Source: an uncultured Phocaeicola sp. (lineage in GTDB: Bacteria > Bacteroidota > Bacteroidia > Bacteroidales > Bacteroidaceae). Taken from it: a DNA stretch of 36,703 nt. A program made the position numbers and the translations under genes. Below are positions 8,002-16,331 of the stretch, in pieces. The DNA lies in NCBI GenBank assembly GCA_944321335.1, contig CALUKX010000027.1, forward strand, positions 1 through 36,703. Direction: 5' to 3'. Every line of letters begins with the position of its first letter. Positions within the stretch are counted from its first letter, which is position 1. The notes below the pieces were generated by a model. The model made no database searches and was not told where the DNA came from. It saw only the letters and a program-made list of their open reading frames with translations.

Positions 8002-9654
8002 GCTGCTACCTCCCAGGAATTCACGTAAAAGAGACGTCGGCGGTATTTCTTTGTCAGGTACAGATACGAAATAAGCGAGGAACCGGAGTAGTCGGTGTGC
8101 TTCAGAATAGGCCGGACAGCTGTTTGGTACCTTTCTCAATATCGGTTCCGCATAGTCCTTGAGAACGGCCAATTCGAAAAGCAGGGCCGAATTGAACATG
8201 GCATCTGCATTTTCCTGATACGGGAAGATCCATTTGTCCTCGCCGGCACGTACGCTTTCCCATCGGGAAATGGTTTCTTCGGCTGTGTAATTGCGATATT
8301 TGTAGTCGCGGATGATACGGCGGAGCAATCGGTTATCGGTCGTTGGAATATAGTTGTGGTTATCCAGCAGAATGGTTGTCAGTGCCGAAACATAGACCTT
8401 GAACTTGTTGACAGCCGGAATGTTGGGTGTCAATGAAGGGTTCAAGGCATGTATTCCTTCCAGTATCAGAATCATGTTGTTGGTGATACGGAGTTTCTTT
8501 CCACTCATTTCACGCTTTCCCGTCGTGAAGTTGAAACGCGGAAGCTCCACTTCCTCCCCGGCCAGTAATGCTTGCAGTTGCTGTTCGAAGAAGGGAATAT
8601 CCAGAGCATAAAGAGATTCGAAATCGTGGTTGCCGTTTTCGTCCAGAGGCGTGTTTTCACGATCTACAAAATAATCGTCCAACGAAATCGGATACGGTCG
8701 CAGTCCGTTGGTCATCAGTTGGATACTCAACCGTTTGCTGAAGGTGGTTTTCCCCGAAGAAGACGGACCAGCAATCAGAACCAGCTTCACACGCTCACCG
8801 TTTACGTTGCGGTTGGCAATCTGGTCGGCAATGTGTGCAATCTTCTTTTCCTGCAAAGCTTCGGAAACCTTGATAAGATCAGTCGCATGACCGGCGTTGC
8901 ACGAAATGTTGAAATCGCCTACCGTAGCGATACCCATAATCTTGTTCCAACGGTGATATTCCTGAAAGACCTCCAACATCTTCTCCTGTTTGATTACATC
9001 TTCCAGCTTATCGGGTTCTTTCCGTCGAGGAATACGGAGAAGTAGTCCGTCGTAATATTTCACGATATCGAAAAGATAGATATATCCGGTACTTGGAGCC
9101 AGGCTACCATAATAACTGTCGATGGTATCATCCAGCTTGTTATAGTAAGAATAGAGCTGTCCGGATGTATCCAACAGCTTGGCCTTGTCTTCCATGCCTT
9201 GGCGTCGGAACATCTCCACAGCTTTGGTAGTATGACATTCGAATCGTTCGTATGGGATATCGGCCTTGATTATCTCCTGCATCTTCTGTTTGATCAGGCT
9301 TACATCGTCGAGGGTGATTTCCCTACCGATATTCAGATTGCAATAATAACCTCTCGAAACAGGATGTTCCAATGAAATGGTACCTTTGGGATACAGTTCA
9401 TCGACTGCCCTTACCAGGATAAAGCACAGCGAACGGACGTAAGTGCGCATACCCGATGCACTGGTTATGTCGAGAAACTCAATATCCTTATTGTAATATA
9501 CACGGAAATTCAAGCTTTCCACCTTGTTGTTCACCTTCGCACTGATAGGTCCGTAAGGCATGTTCAGTCCAAAACCTTTATAAATGTCTAAAAGAGTACT
9601 CCCTTCGGGAAAATCTTTTGTTAGATTGGTATTTTTGCAATATATTTGTAGCAT
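7990..9654 (-). CDS. Uridine kinase-like nucleoside kinase with TGS/ThrRS-like N-terminal region
   Basis: A 554-residue cytosolic protein. The N-terminal part (1-60; FPEGSTLLDIYKGFG) resembles the TGS domain of threonyl-tRNA synthetases, and 100-160 resembles the second ThrRS editing-type domain. The C-terminal half is a phosphoribulokinase/uridine kinase P-loop domain with Walker A GPSSSGKTT at 296-304 and a DDYFVDRENTP substrate-site motif. Uridine kinase phosphorylates uridine or cytidine with ATP or GTP; the fused architecture is known in Bacteroidetes and Firmicutes, but its specificity is inferred. It is divergent from the Na/Pi transporter, with only 90 bases between. Confidence 0.88.
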   Translation of the reverse strand: MLQIYCKNTNLTKDFPEGSTLLDIYKGFGLNMPYGPISAKVNNKVESLNFRVYYNKDIEFLDITSASGMRTYVRSLCFILVRAVDELYPKGTISLEHPVSRGYYCNLNIGREITLDDVSLIKQKMQEIIKADIPYERFECHTTKAVEMFRRQGMEDKAKLLDTSGQLYSYYNKLDDTIDSYYGSLAPSTGYIYLFDIVKYYDGLLLRIPRRKEPDKLEDVIKQEKMLEVFQEYHRWNKIMGIATVGDFNISCNAGHATDLIKVSEALQEKKIAHIADQIANRNVNGERVKLVLIAGPSSSGKTTFSKRLSIQLMTNGLRPYPISLDDYFVDRENTPLDENGNHDFESLYALDIPFFEQQLQALLAGEEVELPRFNFTTGKREMSGKKLRITNNMILILEGIHALNPSLTPNIPAVNKFKVYVSALTTILLDNHNYIPTTDNRLLRRIIRDYKYRNYTAEETISRWESVRAGEDKWIFPYQENADAMFNSALLFELAVLKDYAEPILRKVPNSCPAYSEAHRLLRFLAYFVSVPDKEIPPTSLLREFLGGSSFEY

Positions 9655-9744
9655 AAATGTAATATGTGTTACTGACCGGATGATTTGGCATGAAATTTAC
9701 TCAATAAACGTGTAAAAGCCTATATCCGACTTAATTAATTTTAG

Positions 9745-11439
9745 ATGGAATATACTTTTTATGATTTTTTAGCGCTGCTTGGTTCGCTTGCGCTTTTCCT
9801 TTACGGAATGAAAATCATGAGTGAGGGTCTTCAGAAGTTTGCGGGAGACCGTCTTCGCAGTATCCTCACGGCCATGACCACAAATCGAGTGACTGGGGTA
9901 TTGACTGGGATGTTGATAACCGCTCTTATCCAGTCGTCTTCTGCTACTACGGTGATGGTTGTCAGTTTTGTCAACGCCGGTTTATTAACGCTTCAACAAT
10001 CCATTGGGGTAATCATGGGTGCCAATATCGGTACCACCGTTACAGCCTGGATCATCTCCGCTCTCGGATTCAAGGTCGATGTATCGGCTTTCTCTCTGCC
10101 TCTTCTAGCAATCGGCATTCCTCTCTTGTTTTCTAAGAAAAGTACCCGGAAATCAATCGGAGAGTTTATCTTCGGTTTCGCTTTCCTGTTTATGGGTTTG
10201 AACCTGCTGAAAGTGAATGCGCCCGATTTGAGCCACAATCCCGATATGCTGGCGTTCGTACAGAACTATACTGATATGGGATTTTTCTCGGTACTGCTGT
10301 TCGTCTTCATTGGTACGATACTGACAATGATTGTCCAGGCCTCGGCTGCTACAATGGCTATTACATTGATTATGTGTGCCAATGGATGGATCAGTTTCGA
10401 ATTGGGAGCCGCATTGGTATTGGGTGAAAATATCGGTACTACCATTACTGCAAATTTGGCTGCGCTAACCGCCAATACTCAGGCACGTAGGGCTGCAATG
10501 GCGCATCTGATGTTCAATATATTCGGTGTTATCTGGGTCTTGGTCTTGTTCAAGCCTTTCCTGGCGATGGTTGATTGGTTTGTTGCCGATGTAATGAATG
10601 CCAGTGAAGCAGATGGAGTTGCCGTTTCCTTCAAGTTGTCTGCTTTCCATACTTGCTTTAATGTATGTAACGTTTTGTTATTGATTTGGTTCGTGAAGTT
10701 TATCGAAAAGACGGTGTGCAAGATTATCCCTCAGAAGGAATTGGAAGAAGAATACCGTTTGCAGTTCATTACCGGTGGTATGTTGTCGACTGCCGAACTT
10801 TCAATCTTGCAGGCCCGTAAGGAAATCAACCTCTTTGCAGAACGAATCCAACGAATGTTCCGAATGGTGCGCGATCTGCTTCATACCGATAATGAGAATG
10901 ATTTCAACAAGCTTTTCAGCCGTATCGAGAAGTACGAAACTATCAGTGACAATATGGAGGTGGAGATTGCCAACTACTTGAATCAGGTATCGGAAGGTCG
11001 TTTGAGTTCAGAAAGTAAGCTGCAGATCCGTGAAATGTTGCGTGAGGTGACTGAAATAGAAAGTATCGGCGACAGCTGCTATAATCTTGCCCGTACCATC
11101 AATCGCAAGCATCGTGGTACAACCGACTTTACCGAAAAACAGTACGAACATATCCACCAGATGTTCAATCTGACCGATGAATCCTTGAGCCAAATGATTG
11201 CCTTGGTTGAAGACGTACATCATTCGGTTGATGTCAACAAGTCATTTAATATAGAGAATGAAATCAACAATTATCGTACACAGTTGAAGAACCAGAATAT
11301 CATCGACGTGAACGATAAGGAATATAGCTATCAGATGGGAGTCCATTACATGGATATAATCGGTGAGTGTGAGAAGTTAGGTGATTATGTGGTAAATGTA
11401 GTTGAAGCCCATGCTGCAGTAAAGGAAAGAAAACCTTAA
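9745..11439 (+). CDS. Na/Pi cotransporter family protein with PhoU-like C-terminal domain
   Basis: A 564-residue inner-membrane protein of the NptA/PNaS family that imports phosphate with sodium (some members act in export). The membrane part (1-330) contains the inverted repeat signatures QSSSATT at 63-69 and QASAAT at 198-203. The soluble part (about 345-560) is helical and PhoU-like (NLFAERIQRMFRMVRDLL, ESIGDSCYNLARTINRK, GECEKLGDYVVNVVEAH). No pst or phoU operon is in the window. A terminator follows within 30 bases of the stop. Confidence 0.93.
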   Translation: MEYTFYDFLALLGSLALFLYGMKIMSEGLQKFAGDRLRSILTAMTTNRVTGVLTGMLITALIQSSSATTVMVVSFVNAGLLTLQQSIGVIMGANIGTTVTAWIISALGFKVDVSAFSLPLLAIGIPLLFSKKSTRKSIGEFIFGFAFLFMGLNLLKVNAPDLSHNPDMLAFVQNYTDMGFFSVLLFVFIGTILTMIVQASAATMAITLIMCANGWISFELGAALVLGENIGTTITANLAALTANTQARRAAMAHLMFNIFGVIWVLVLFKPFLAMVDWFVADVMNASEADGVAVSFKLSAFHTCFNVCNVLLLIWFVKFIEKTVCKIIPQKELEEEYRLQFITGGMLSTAELSILQARKEINLFAERIQRMFRMVRDLLHTDNENDFNKLFSRIEKYETISDNMEVEIANYLNQVSEGRLSSESKLQIREMLREVTEIESIGDSCYNLARTINRKHRGTTDFTEKQYEHIHQMFNLTDESLSQMIALVEDVHHSVDVNKSFNIENEINNYRTQLKNQNIIDVNDKEYSYQMGVHYMDIIGECEKLGDYVVNVVEAHAAVKERKP

Positions 11440-11467
11440 CCACAGGTCCTCGATATTGTTAGTTAAC

Positions 11468-11518
11468 AACGTCTTGAAGTTTGTAGGATATCAATGCCGA
11501 AGCTTCAAGGCGTTTTTT
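11468..11518 (+). terminator. Terminator after the Na/Pi transporter
   Basis: AACGTCTTGAAG (11468-11479) pairs with CTTCAAGGCGTT (11503-11514), with one G-U pair, followed by TTTTTAT. Confidence 0.7.
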
Positions 11519-11560
11519 ATTCATACTGGATGCCGGATTTATGAGGTGATGAAATCATAT

Positions 11561-11597
11561 AAAAAGCCTTGCCCGTTTTGTCTGATCGGGCAAGGCT
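11561..11597 (-). terminator. Terminator of the FKBP lipoprotein gene
   Basis: Perfect 11-bp stem AGCCTTGCCCG (11565-11575) / CGGGCAAGGCT (11587-11597). Read on the minus strand it is followed by TTTTTATATG, so it best serves the minus-strand gene ending at 11647. Confidence 0.85.
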
Positions 11598-11646
11598 CTT
11601 CTAAACCGAGAATAAACTCCCGTATAAATTTTCTGGACTCTTGGAT

Positions 11647-12534
11647 TTATTTTTCGATACCCACCAATTCTACTGTGAAGATCAAAGTTGAGAACGGTTT
11701 GATTTTTCCGCCTGCGGTTTCACGATCCTTGTATCCTAATTCTGCAGGGATGTATATTTCCCATTTAGAGCCTACTGGCATCATAGTCAAGGCTTCTTGC
11801 CAACCTTTGACTACTTGATAGATGGGGATTGTAGCTGGCTCCTTACGGTCATAAGAACTATCGAACTGGGTTCCGTCAATCAATGTTCCTTTATAGTTGA
11901 CTTTTACGCGTGAATTTTTAGTCGGGATTTCACCGGTTCCTTTTTTCAATATTTTATATTGCAAGCCACTTTCGGTAACCTGTACACCTTCTTTGGTCTT
12001 GTTTGCTGCAAGGAAATCTTCGTTCTTCTTGATATAGTCTGCGTATTTTGCTCTTAATTCAGCGGCTTCCTTTTCACGAGCCTGAGTTTCTATCTCGTTC
12101 AACTTGGTACGGATGTAAAGATTAGCTGAATCGGGAGTGATAAGACTTTTGTTGTTGATATTAGCGAAGAAACCTGCCAGGAAGTTCTCTTTGCTCAGGG
12201 TTTTGGTGGTATCCCCATGGAACATTCTTTCGCTGGTCATCTTGAAATTTTTACTGAGCTGTAGACCTATTGCGACTCCTTCCATGTAGGCTTTATCTTT
12301 AGCATCCACATCTTTGACTCCTTGCTGGATGCCTCGAATGAAGTTGGCCATATCGGTAGAATCAATTTCCAGACGATTCAATGCAAATTCCTTAAGGCCA
12401 TCAGATCCTGTTACTCCCATCATATAAGAAAGAGAATCAATATCCGTTTTCATATTAGGTTTTGGACCTTGAGCCGTACATGATGCCAAGCCTGCTGTGG
12501 CTGCAAACACCAACAATAAAGTACTTTTTTTCAT
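11647..12534 (-). CDS. FKBP-type peptidyl-prolyl isomerase, lipoprotein (Mip/FkpA-like)
   Basis: A 295-residue envelope prolyl isomerase and chaperone. A lipoprotein signal ends LASC with the lipidated Cys19. Residues 30-175 form the helical dimerisation domain of the Mip/FkpA type (SYMMGVTGSDGLKEFALN onward). The FKBP domain occupies about 190-295 and keeps the pocket residues: KVNYKGTLIDGTQFDSS, VVKGWQEAL, and the terminal STLIFTVELVGI. It follows a second FKBP gene on the same strand 95 bases upstream, with a terminator-like hairpin between, so the two may be separately expressed. Confidence 0.94.
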   Translation of the reverse strand: MKKSTLLLVFAATAGLASCTAQGPKPNMKTDIDSLSYMMGVTGSDGLKEFALNRLEIDSTDMANFIRGIQQGVKDVDAKDKAYMEGVAIGLQLSKNFKMTSERMFHGDTTKTLSKENFLAGFFANINNKSLITPDSANLYIRTKLNEIETQAREKEAAELRAKYADYIKKNEDFLAANKTKEGVQVTESGLQYKILKKGTGEIPTKNSRVKVNYKGTLIDGTQFDSSYDRKEPATIPIYQVVKGWQEALTMMPVGSKWEIYIPAELGYKDRETAGGKIKPFSTLIFTVELVGIEK

Positions 12535-12576
12535 TTGCTTCTTTAAATTTATTAGGTTATTAATTTTTGATCAGAT

Positions 12577-12627
12577 AAAAAGGGAATTACGAACTTCGGC
12601 TGTCCGAAATTCGAAATCCCCCGTTTT
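12577..12627 (-). terminator. Hairpin terminator between the two FKBP genes
   Basis: An imperfect long stem pairs about 12581-12600 with 12603-12623 around CCGAA/TTCGG and TTCG/CGAA blocks. A T-rich run follows on the minus strand. It starts three bases after the stop of the upstream FKBP gene. Confidence 0.6.
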
Positions 12628-12629
12628 TA

Positions 12630-13214
12630 TTATAAGACTTCAATCAGTTCTACTTCGAAAATCAATGTGCTGTGTGGCGGAATCATTTCACCGGCACCTT
12701 GAGCGCCATATGCCAGTTCTGAAGGAATGTACAATTTCCATTTTGCACCTTCCGACATCAGTTGGAGAGCTTCAACCCATCCTTTGATAACCTGATTTAC
12801 ACCGAATACGGCAGGTTCACCGCGTTTGATTGAACTGTCGAACAAAGTACCGTCAATCAGCGTTCCTTCATAGTGACAACGAACACGGTCGGTTGCTTTC
12901 GGTTTCTTTCCATTACCTTCATTGATGACTTCGTACTGCAATCCGCTAGGCAGGGTTACGATATTCGGGTTTTTCTTGTTTTCTTCCAGGAAAGCTTTGC
13001 CATTAGCGATAGCTTCGGCATTCATCTTTTCTTCCAGTTCGGTGAAGAACTTGTTGACAATCTCACGAGCCTCAGTATGAGAAATGGCTGTCTGATTACC
13101 TTCCAACACGTCTTTGATAGCCTGTGCAAAGTCGTTTACTTCAATATTGCGAGCGCCCATGCTCAACAGATTCTGGCCTATACCCAGACCAATGGCGTAG
13201 CTGAATTTATCCAT
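12630..13214 (-). CDS. FKBP-type peptidyl-prolyl isomerase without signal peptide
   Basis: A 194-residue prolyl isomerase with the Mip-like two-domain plan: an N-terminal helical dimerisation segment (1-80, MDKFSYAIGLGIGQNLLSMG) and an FKBP domain (about 95-194) retaining CHYEGTLIDGTLFDSS, VIKGWVEAL, PSELAYG and STLIFEVELIEV. There is no export signal at the chosen start and no room for one before the promoter at 13256-13263, so it is predicted cytosolic, unlike its neighbour. The pair looks like a duplicated gene split between two compartments. Confidence 0.93.
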   Translation of the reverse strand: MDKFSYAIGLGIGQNLLSMGARNIEVNDFAQAIKDVLEGNQTAISHTEAREIVNKFFTELEEKMNAEAIANGKAFLEENKKNPNIVTLPSGLQYEVINEGNGKKPKATDRVRCHYEGTLIDGTLFDSSIKRGEPAVFGVNQVIKGWVEALQLMSEGAKWKLYIPSELAYGAQGAGEMIPPHSTLIFEVELIEVL

Positions 13215-13255
13215 ATAGTTGTTTAATTTAAATAAAAAGTCAACATTAAGTTGCG

Positions 13256-13263
13256 CAAAGGTA
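13256..13263 (-). promoter_or_regulatory. -7 element of the FKBP gene promoter
   Basis: Minus-strand TACCTTTG, an exact TAnnTTTG match, lies 41 bases before the ATG at 13214. No clear -33 element is seen. Confidence 0.5.
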
Positions 13264-13308
13264 TCTTTTTTCTTTGAATATGAACTTCTTTAAGCGATTA
13301 AAATTTCT

Positions 13309-13316
13309 TATTTTTG
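13309..13316 (+). promoter_or_regulatory. -7 element of the sirtuin promoter
   Basis: TATTTTTG matches TAnnTTTG and lies 34 bases before the sirtuin ATG. It is divergent from the FKBP promoter 45 bases away. Confidence 0.45.
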
Positions 13317-13350
13317 TAATATCTCGTTAAATAAAAGAAAGGATTTATTT

Positions 13351-14052
13351 ATGAAAAAGCTGGTAATACTTACAGGGGCCGGTATGAGTGCGGAAAGCGG
13401 AATCAGTACCTTCCGTGATTCCGGTGGTTTATGGGACCGTTATCCCGTGGAGCAGGTTGCTACTCCTGAAGGATATGCCGCCAATCCGAAACTGGTCATT
13501 GATTTCTATAACCAACGTCGTAAGGAACTGTTGGGTGCAAAACCGAATCATGGTCATGAACTGGTTGCCGAAATGGAAAAGTATTTCGATGTAACGGTTA
13601 TTACGCAGAATGTAGATAATCTGCATGAACGTGCAGGGAGTCATCACGTTATTCACTTGCATGGTGAACTGATGAAGGTTACTTCGAGCTGGCAACCCAA
13701 CGACCCCAGATTTATCCGCGAACTGAAACCGGAGGAATGTGATGTGAAGATGGGCGACAAGGCAGCCGACGGTTCACAGCTTCGTCCGTTTATCGTTTGG
13801 TTCGGTGAACCTGTTCCAATGATTGAAACTGCCATTGAGATATCTGAGCAGGCGGATATATTTGTCATTATCGGTACATCGTTGAATGTGTATCCGGCAG
13901 CCGGCTTGTTGAATTATGTGCCGTATGATGTTCCCGTTTATCTGATCGATCCGAAAGAAGTGAGTATCGCTTCGGGAAGGAAAGTGCATGTAATCCAGAA
14001 AGGAGCTTCGGACGGTATGGAAGATTTGAAAAAAATGTTATTGGAAATATAA
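13351..14052 (+). CDS. cobB: Sir2-family NAD-dependent deacylase (class III-like, no zinc cysteines)
   Basis: A 233-residue cytosolic sirtuin that removes acyl groups from lysine using NAD. The NAD-binding signatures GAGMSAESGISTFRDSGGLW (9-28) and QNVDNLHERAG (86-96) are present, with catalytic His104 in HLHGEL. Tyr53 and Arg56 (FYNQRR) form the Y-x2-R pair that marks class III (SIRT5/CobB-like) enzymes preferring succinyl or malonyl lysine. The small zinc domain after His104 has only one cysteine (Cys130) instead of two C-x2-C pairs, so it probably does not bind zinc in the usual way. It has its own upstream promoter motif. Confidence 0.92.
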   Translation: MKKLVILTGAGMSAESGISTFRDSGGLWDRYPVEQVATPEGYAANPKLVIDFYNQRRKELLGAKPNHGHELVAEMEKYFDVTVITQNVDNLHERAGSHHVIHLHGELMKVTSSWQPNDPRFIRELKPEECDVKMGDKAADGSQLRPFIVWFGEPVPMIETAIEISEQADIFVIIGTSLNVYPAAGLLNYVPYDVPVYLIDPKEVSIASGRKVHVIQKGASDGMEDLKKMLLEI

Positions 14053-14070
14053 GGTTGAACAAAATTTGCC

Positions 14071-14078
14071 TATCTTTG
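14071..14078 (+). promoter_or_regulatory. -7 element of the rubredoxin promoter
   Basis: TATCTTTG fits TAnnTTTG and lies 52 bases before the rubredoxin start, just after the sirtuin stop. Confidence 0.5.
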
Positions 14079-14129
14079 TTTTTATAATAAACAAACCAAG
14101 TAATACTAACTTAAAATCTCGATGAAATT

Positions 14130-14294
14130 ATGAAAAAGTATGTTTGTACTGTATGTGACTGGGTGTATGATCCTGAAGTAGGTGATCCTGAAGGCGGTAT
14201 CGCTCCGGGGACAGCGTTTGAAGATATCCCTGAAGATTGGGTTTGCCCTGTTTGTGGCGTAGGAAAAGAAGATTTCCAACCGGTAGAAGAATAA
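14130..14294 (+). CDS. Rubredoxin
   Basis: A 54-residue one-iron electron carrier (sequence begins [20 protein letters not shown]). The four iron ligands are Cys6, Cys9, Cys39 and Cys42 in the two C-x2-C knuckles (CTVC and CPVC). The conserved WVYDP and [14 protein letters not shown] stretches fit typical anaerobe rubredoxins of 52-54 residues. In anaerobes it commonly passes electrons to rubrerythrin, superoxide reductase or oxygen-scavenging flavoproteins; none of these is in the window. A three-codon ORF (ATG AAA TTA TGA, 14122-14133) overlaps the start. A terminator follows at 14322. Confidence 0.97.
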   Translation: MKKYVCTVCDWVYDPEVGDPEGGIAPGTAFEDIPEDWVCPVCGVGKEDFQPVEE

Positions 14295-14321
14295 TTCTTT
14301 GAATTGAGATATTTTAGAGGT

Positions 14322-14356
14322 AAATAGGTCTGCATTGCGCAGGCCTATTTTTATTG
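14322..14356 (+). terminator. Terminator after rubredoxin
   Basis: AAATAGGTCTGC (14322-14333) pairs with GCAGGCCTATTT (14339-14350) with one wobble, followed by TTATTG. It also lies at the 3' side of the convergent GH35 gene. Confidence 0.75.
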
Positions 14357-14359
14357 TTG

Positions 14360-16075
14360 TCACTTATATTCATATAGTTTTACGTGAAGGATGCTGAAGT
14401 CGTCAACTCCAATACGTACGTGTCGTCCTTGATGGGTTTGGTCGCCGTTTAGACGGCGGACTTCAGTCATACTGCCATCGGCGTTGATGTGGACTTCGCT
14501 TACTTGACTAAGTCCGATACGTTTTCCACCTTCCCAATTTTGTGTAGATCGGATTGAGCTCCCTTCGGCTGCAAATCCATCTTCACCTAATGTTTGGTTG
14601 ACGGTTGTCAAACGTCTTTCATCTTCACTCTTGAATTCAATAACGATACCGCTTCCGGCTACAAGATATTCATCTTCGGCTATGCGGATTACCAATCCAC
14701 CTCCTTCGGGCCAGAGACTTCCATCTGTCGCTCTCTTGTCCCAGGGGAGTGTAAAGAAATGGCGGCAGATAAGGGTTGTATGTCCCCATTTAAGTATGCG
14801 TTTCTTTTCTGTTTGGTCAAACAATAACCCTTTCATAGCTTCCTTTCCTTGGTATTGTGTGATGACGGGCATCAGCTCCTGCAAGACTTGATAACTTTTG
14901 GCTAACGGATAATCGGGGCTTTCGGGCGCATCTTCAATAGAAAAAGGACTGAATCCGATACCGTCGTGTTCGCCGAAAACATAGAATGCACGTACACCAT
15001 CATTGGGCTCTAGTTTGATTTCTGGGATAAATAACGGATTATTGTGCAGCTTATATTGTGCTGTCCATCCGATAAAGCCGTTGTCGTATAAATCTGGAGC
15101 GAGCAAACTTAAACTCGGAGCTGCACAATGCCATATATCAATAAGGTGTGCCAAAGGTCCTGCTGAAGGATATTCGCCAGGCTTCCTGTTCCGGCTGTTC
15201 ATGGCTGCATTTACATACATAGGTAAGTTGTAGGCAGCTTTCCCCTTCTTTATCATTCGCTCCACATAAGATGCATAATGCCACGCCATGAATATCTCAT
15301 CGGTATATGGGTCCTTGCCGAATATGGTTTCCCAACTGCCATGAATTTTTTTCCCGGCTTTGGACCATTTTTCTATCAACCAAGGATGAAGCTCTTTTTC
15401 ATGTTTCTGGAGATATTTCATTAACGTTAGAGGAACCTCCGATTTAAACAAACTATTGGCTGTAGGCGAGTGGTCGCGAGCGCTCTCAAGCATACCGATT
15501 TCGTTTTCCACTTGTATCATGATAACAGTTTGCTTTTGCGAATCTATCTCAGCCAGATGCTGCATGAATGCTTCAAAAGCACGACTGTCCGCTTGAAATA
15601 CAGCTTCAGAAAATGGACTGGCTATTTCCAATGGTTTCCCTTCTTCTGTCTGAACTCTAGGATATTTATTGAATTCTTTTTTAAACCAGATAGGAGTATA
15701 GCAGCTCATGGAATTTTTCCATGCGCCGAACCATAGGAAGACAACTTTCAATCTATTGGCTCTGGCCTCTTCGATGATTGAGGTGATGAGTGTAAAATCA
15801 AATTCTCCTTCTTTCGGTTCTACAAGTTCCCAACTGGCAGGCACAAGTACGGTGTTAAGGCCGAGTCTATGTAATTTGGGAAAAATCCGCTTGATATCGT
15901 TGATGGATGAGGCAGATGAATTCCCTAATTCTCCTGCCAATAGGAGATATGGCTTTCCGTCAATACATAATTGGGTCGCTGTTCCTTGTTTGTTCCATCG
16001 TATTTTTGCTTCTTGTGCTTGCGTTGACATGAAGCAGAATGTAACTACAAGTAGAAATAGATAACGGGTTTTCAT
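14360..16075 (-). CDS. GH35-type beta-galactosidase with DUF5597-like C-terminal domain
   Basis: A 571-residue secreted glycoside hydrolase with a signal peptide ending at about residue 20 (MSTQAQ). The TIM barrel spans about 30-390. The clan A acid/base is probably Glu192 in QVENEIG, and the nucleophile is probably Glu352 in LFIPEIKLEP. The following beta-rich domain (about 400-560) resembles DUF5597, which accompanies a GH35 subgroup found in xyloglucan and hemicellulose loci. It probably removes terminal galactose or arabinopyranose; the exact linkage is not readable. It is divergent from the SusC gene across 256 bases, so it may share regulation with the xylan-type locus. Confidence 0.85.
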   Translation of the reverse strand: MKTRYLFLLVVTFCFMSTQAQEAKIRWNKQGTATQLCIDGKPYLLLAGELGNSSASSINDIKRIFPKLHRLGLNTVLVPASWELVEPKEGEFDFTLITSIIEEARANRLKVVFLWFGAWKNSMSCYTPIWFKKEFNKYPRVQTEEGKPLEIASPFSEAVFQADSRAFEAFMQHLAEIDSQKQTVIMIQVENEIGMLESARDHSPTANSLFKSEVPLTLMKYLQKHEKELHPWLIEKWSKAGKKIHGSWETIFGKDPYTDEIFMAWHYASYVERMIKKGKAAYNLPMYVNAAMNSRNRKPGEYPSAGPLAHLIDIWHCAAPSLSLLAPDLYDNGFIGWTAQYKLHNNPLFIPEIKLEPNDGVRAFYVFGEHDGIGFSPFSIEDAPESPDYPLAKSYQVLQELMPVITQYQGKEAMKGLLFDQTEKKRILKWGHTTLICRHFFTLPWDKRATDGSLWPEGGGLVIRIAEDEYLVAGSGIVIEFKSEDERRLTTVNQTLGEDGFAAEGSSIRSTQNWEGGKRIGLSQVSEVHINADGSMTEVRRLNGDQTHQGRHVRIGVDDFSILHVKLYEYK

Positions 16076-16278
16076 GATTTGATGGTATAATTTGTTTTGA
16101 AAGACGATCTAAATTTAGATTAAAAATTGACTTCCGGCAATATGAAAATACAAATTAGTTGATGCTCTATGGCATGGATGTATTGTATTTGAAAGTCTAT
16201 GTAACATTTGGAGTAGTGAATGTTTCATTTTACTATAATTGGGTAACGCAAGGGTGAATAACGAATTAAGATATAAAT

Positions 16279-16286
16279 TATCTTTG
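16279..16286 (+). promoter_or_regulatory. -7 element of the SusC operon promoter
   Basis: TATCTTTG matches TAnnTTTG and lies 46 bases before the SusC ATG. There is no TTG at the -33 position, which fits a promoter that needs an activator. The rest of the 256-base divergent region (16076-16331) is AT-rich and shows no other clear element. Confidence 0.5.
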
Positions 16287-16331
16287 CTTTCGTTAATACT
16301 ATAAAAATTTAATCAATTAATTAACGTTTAT

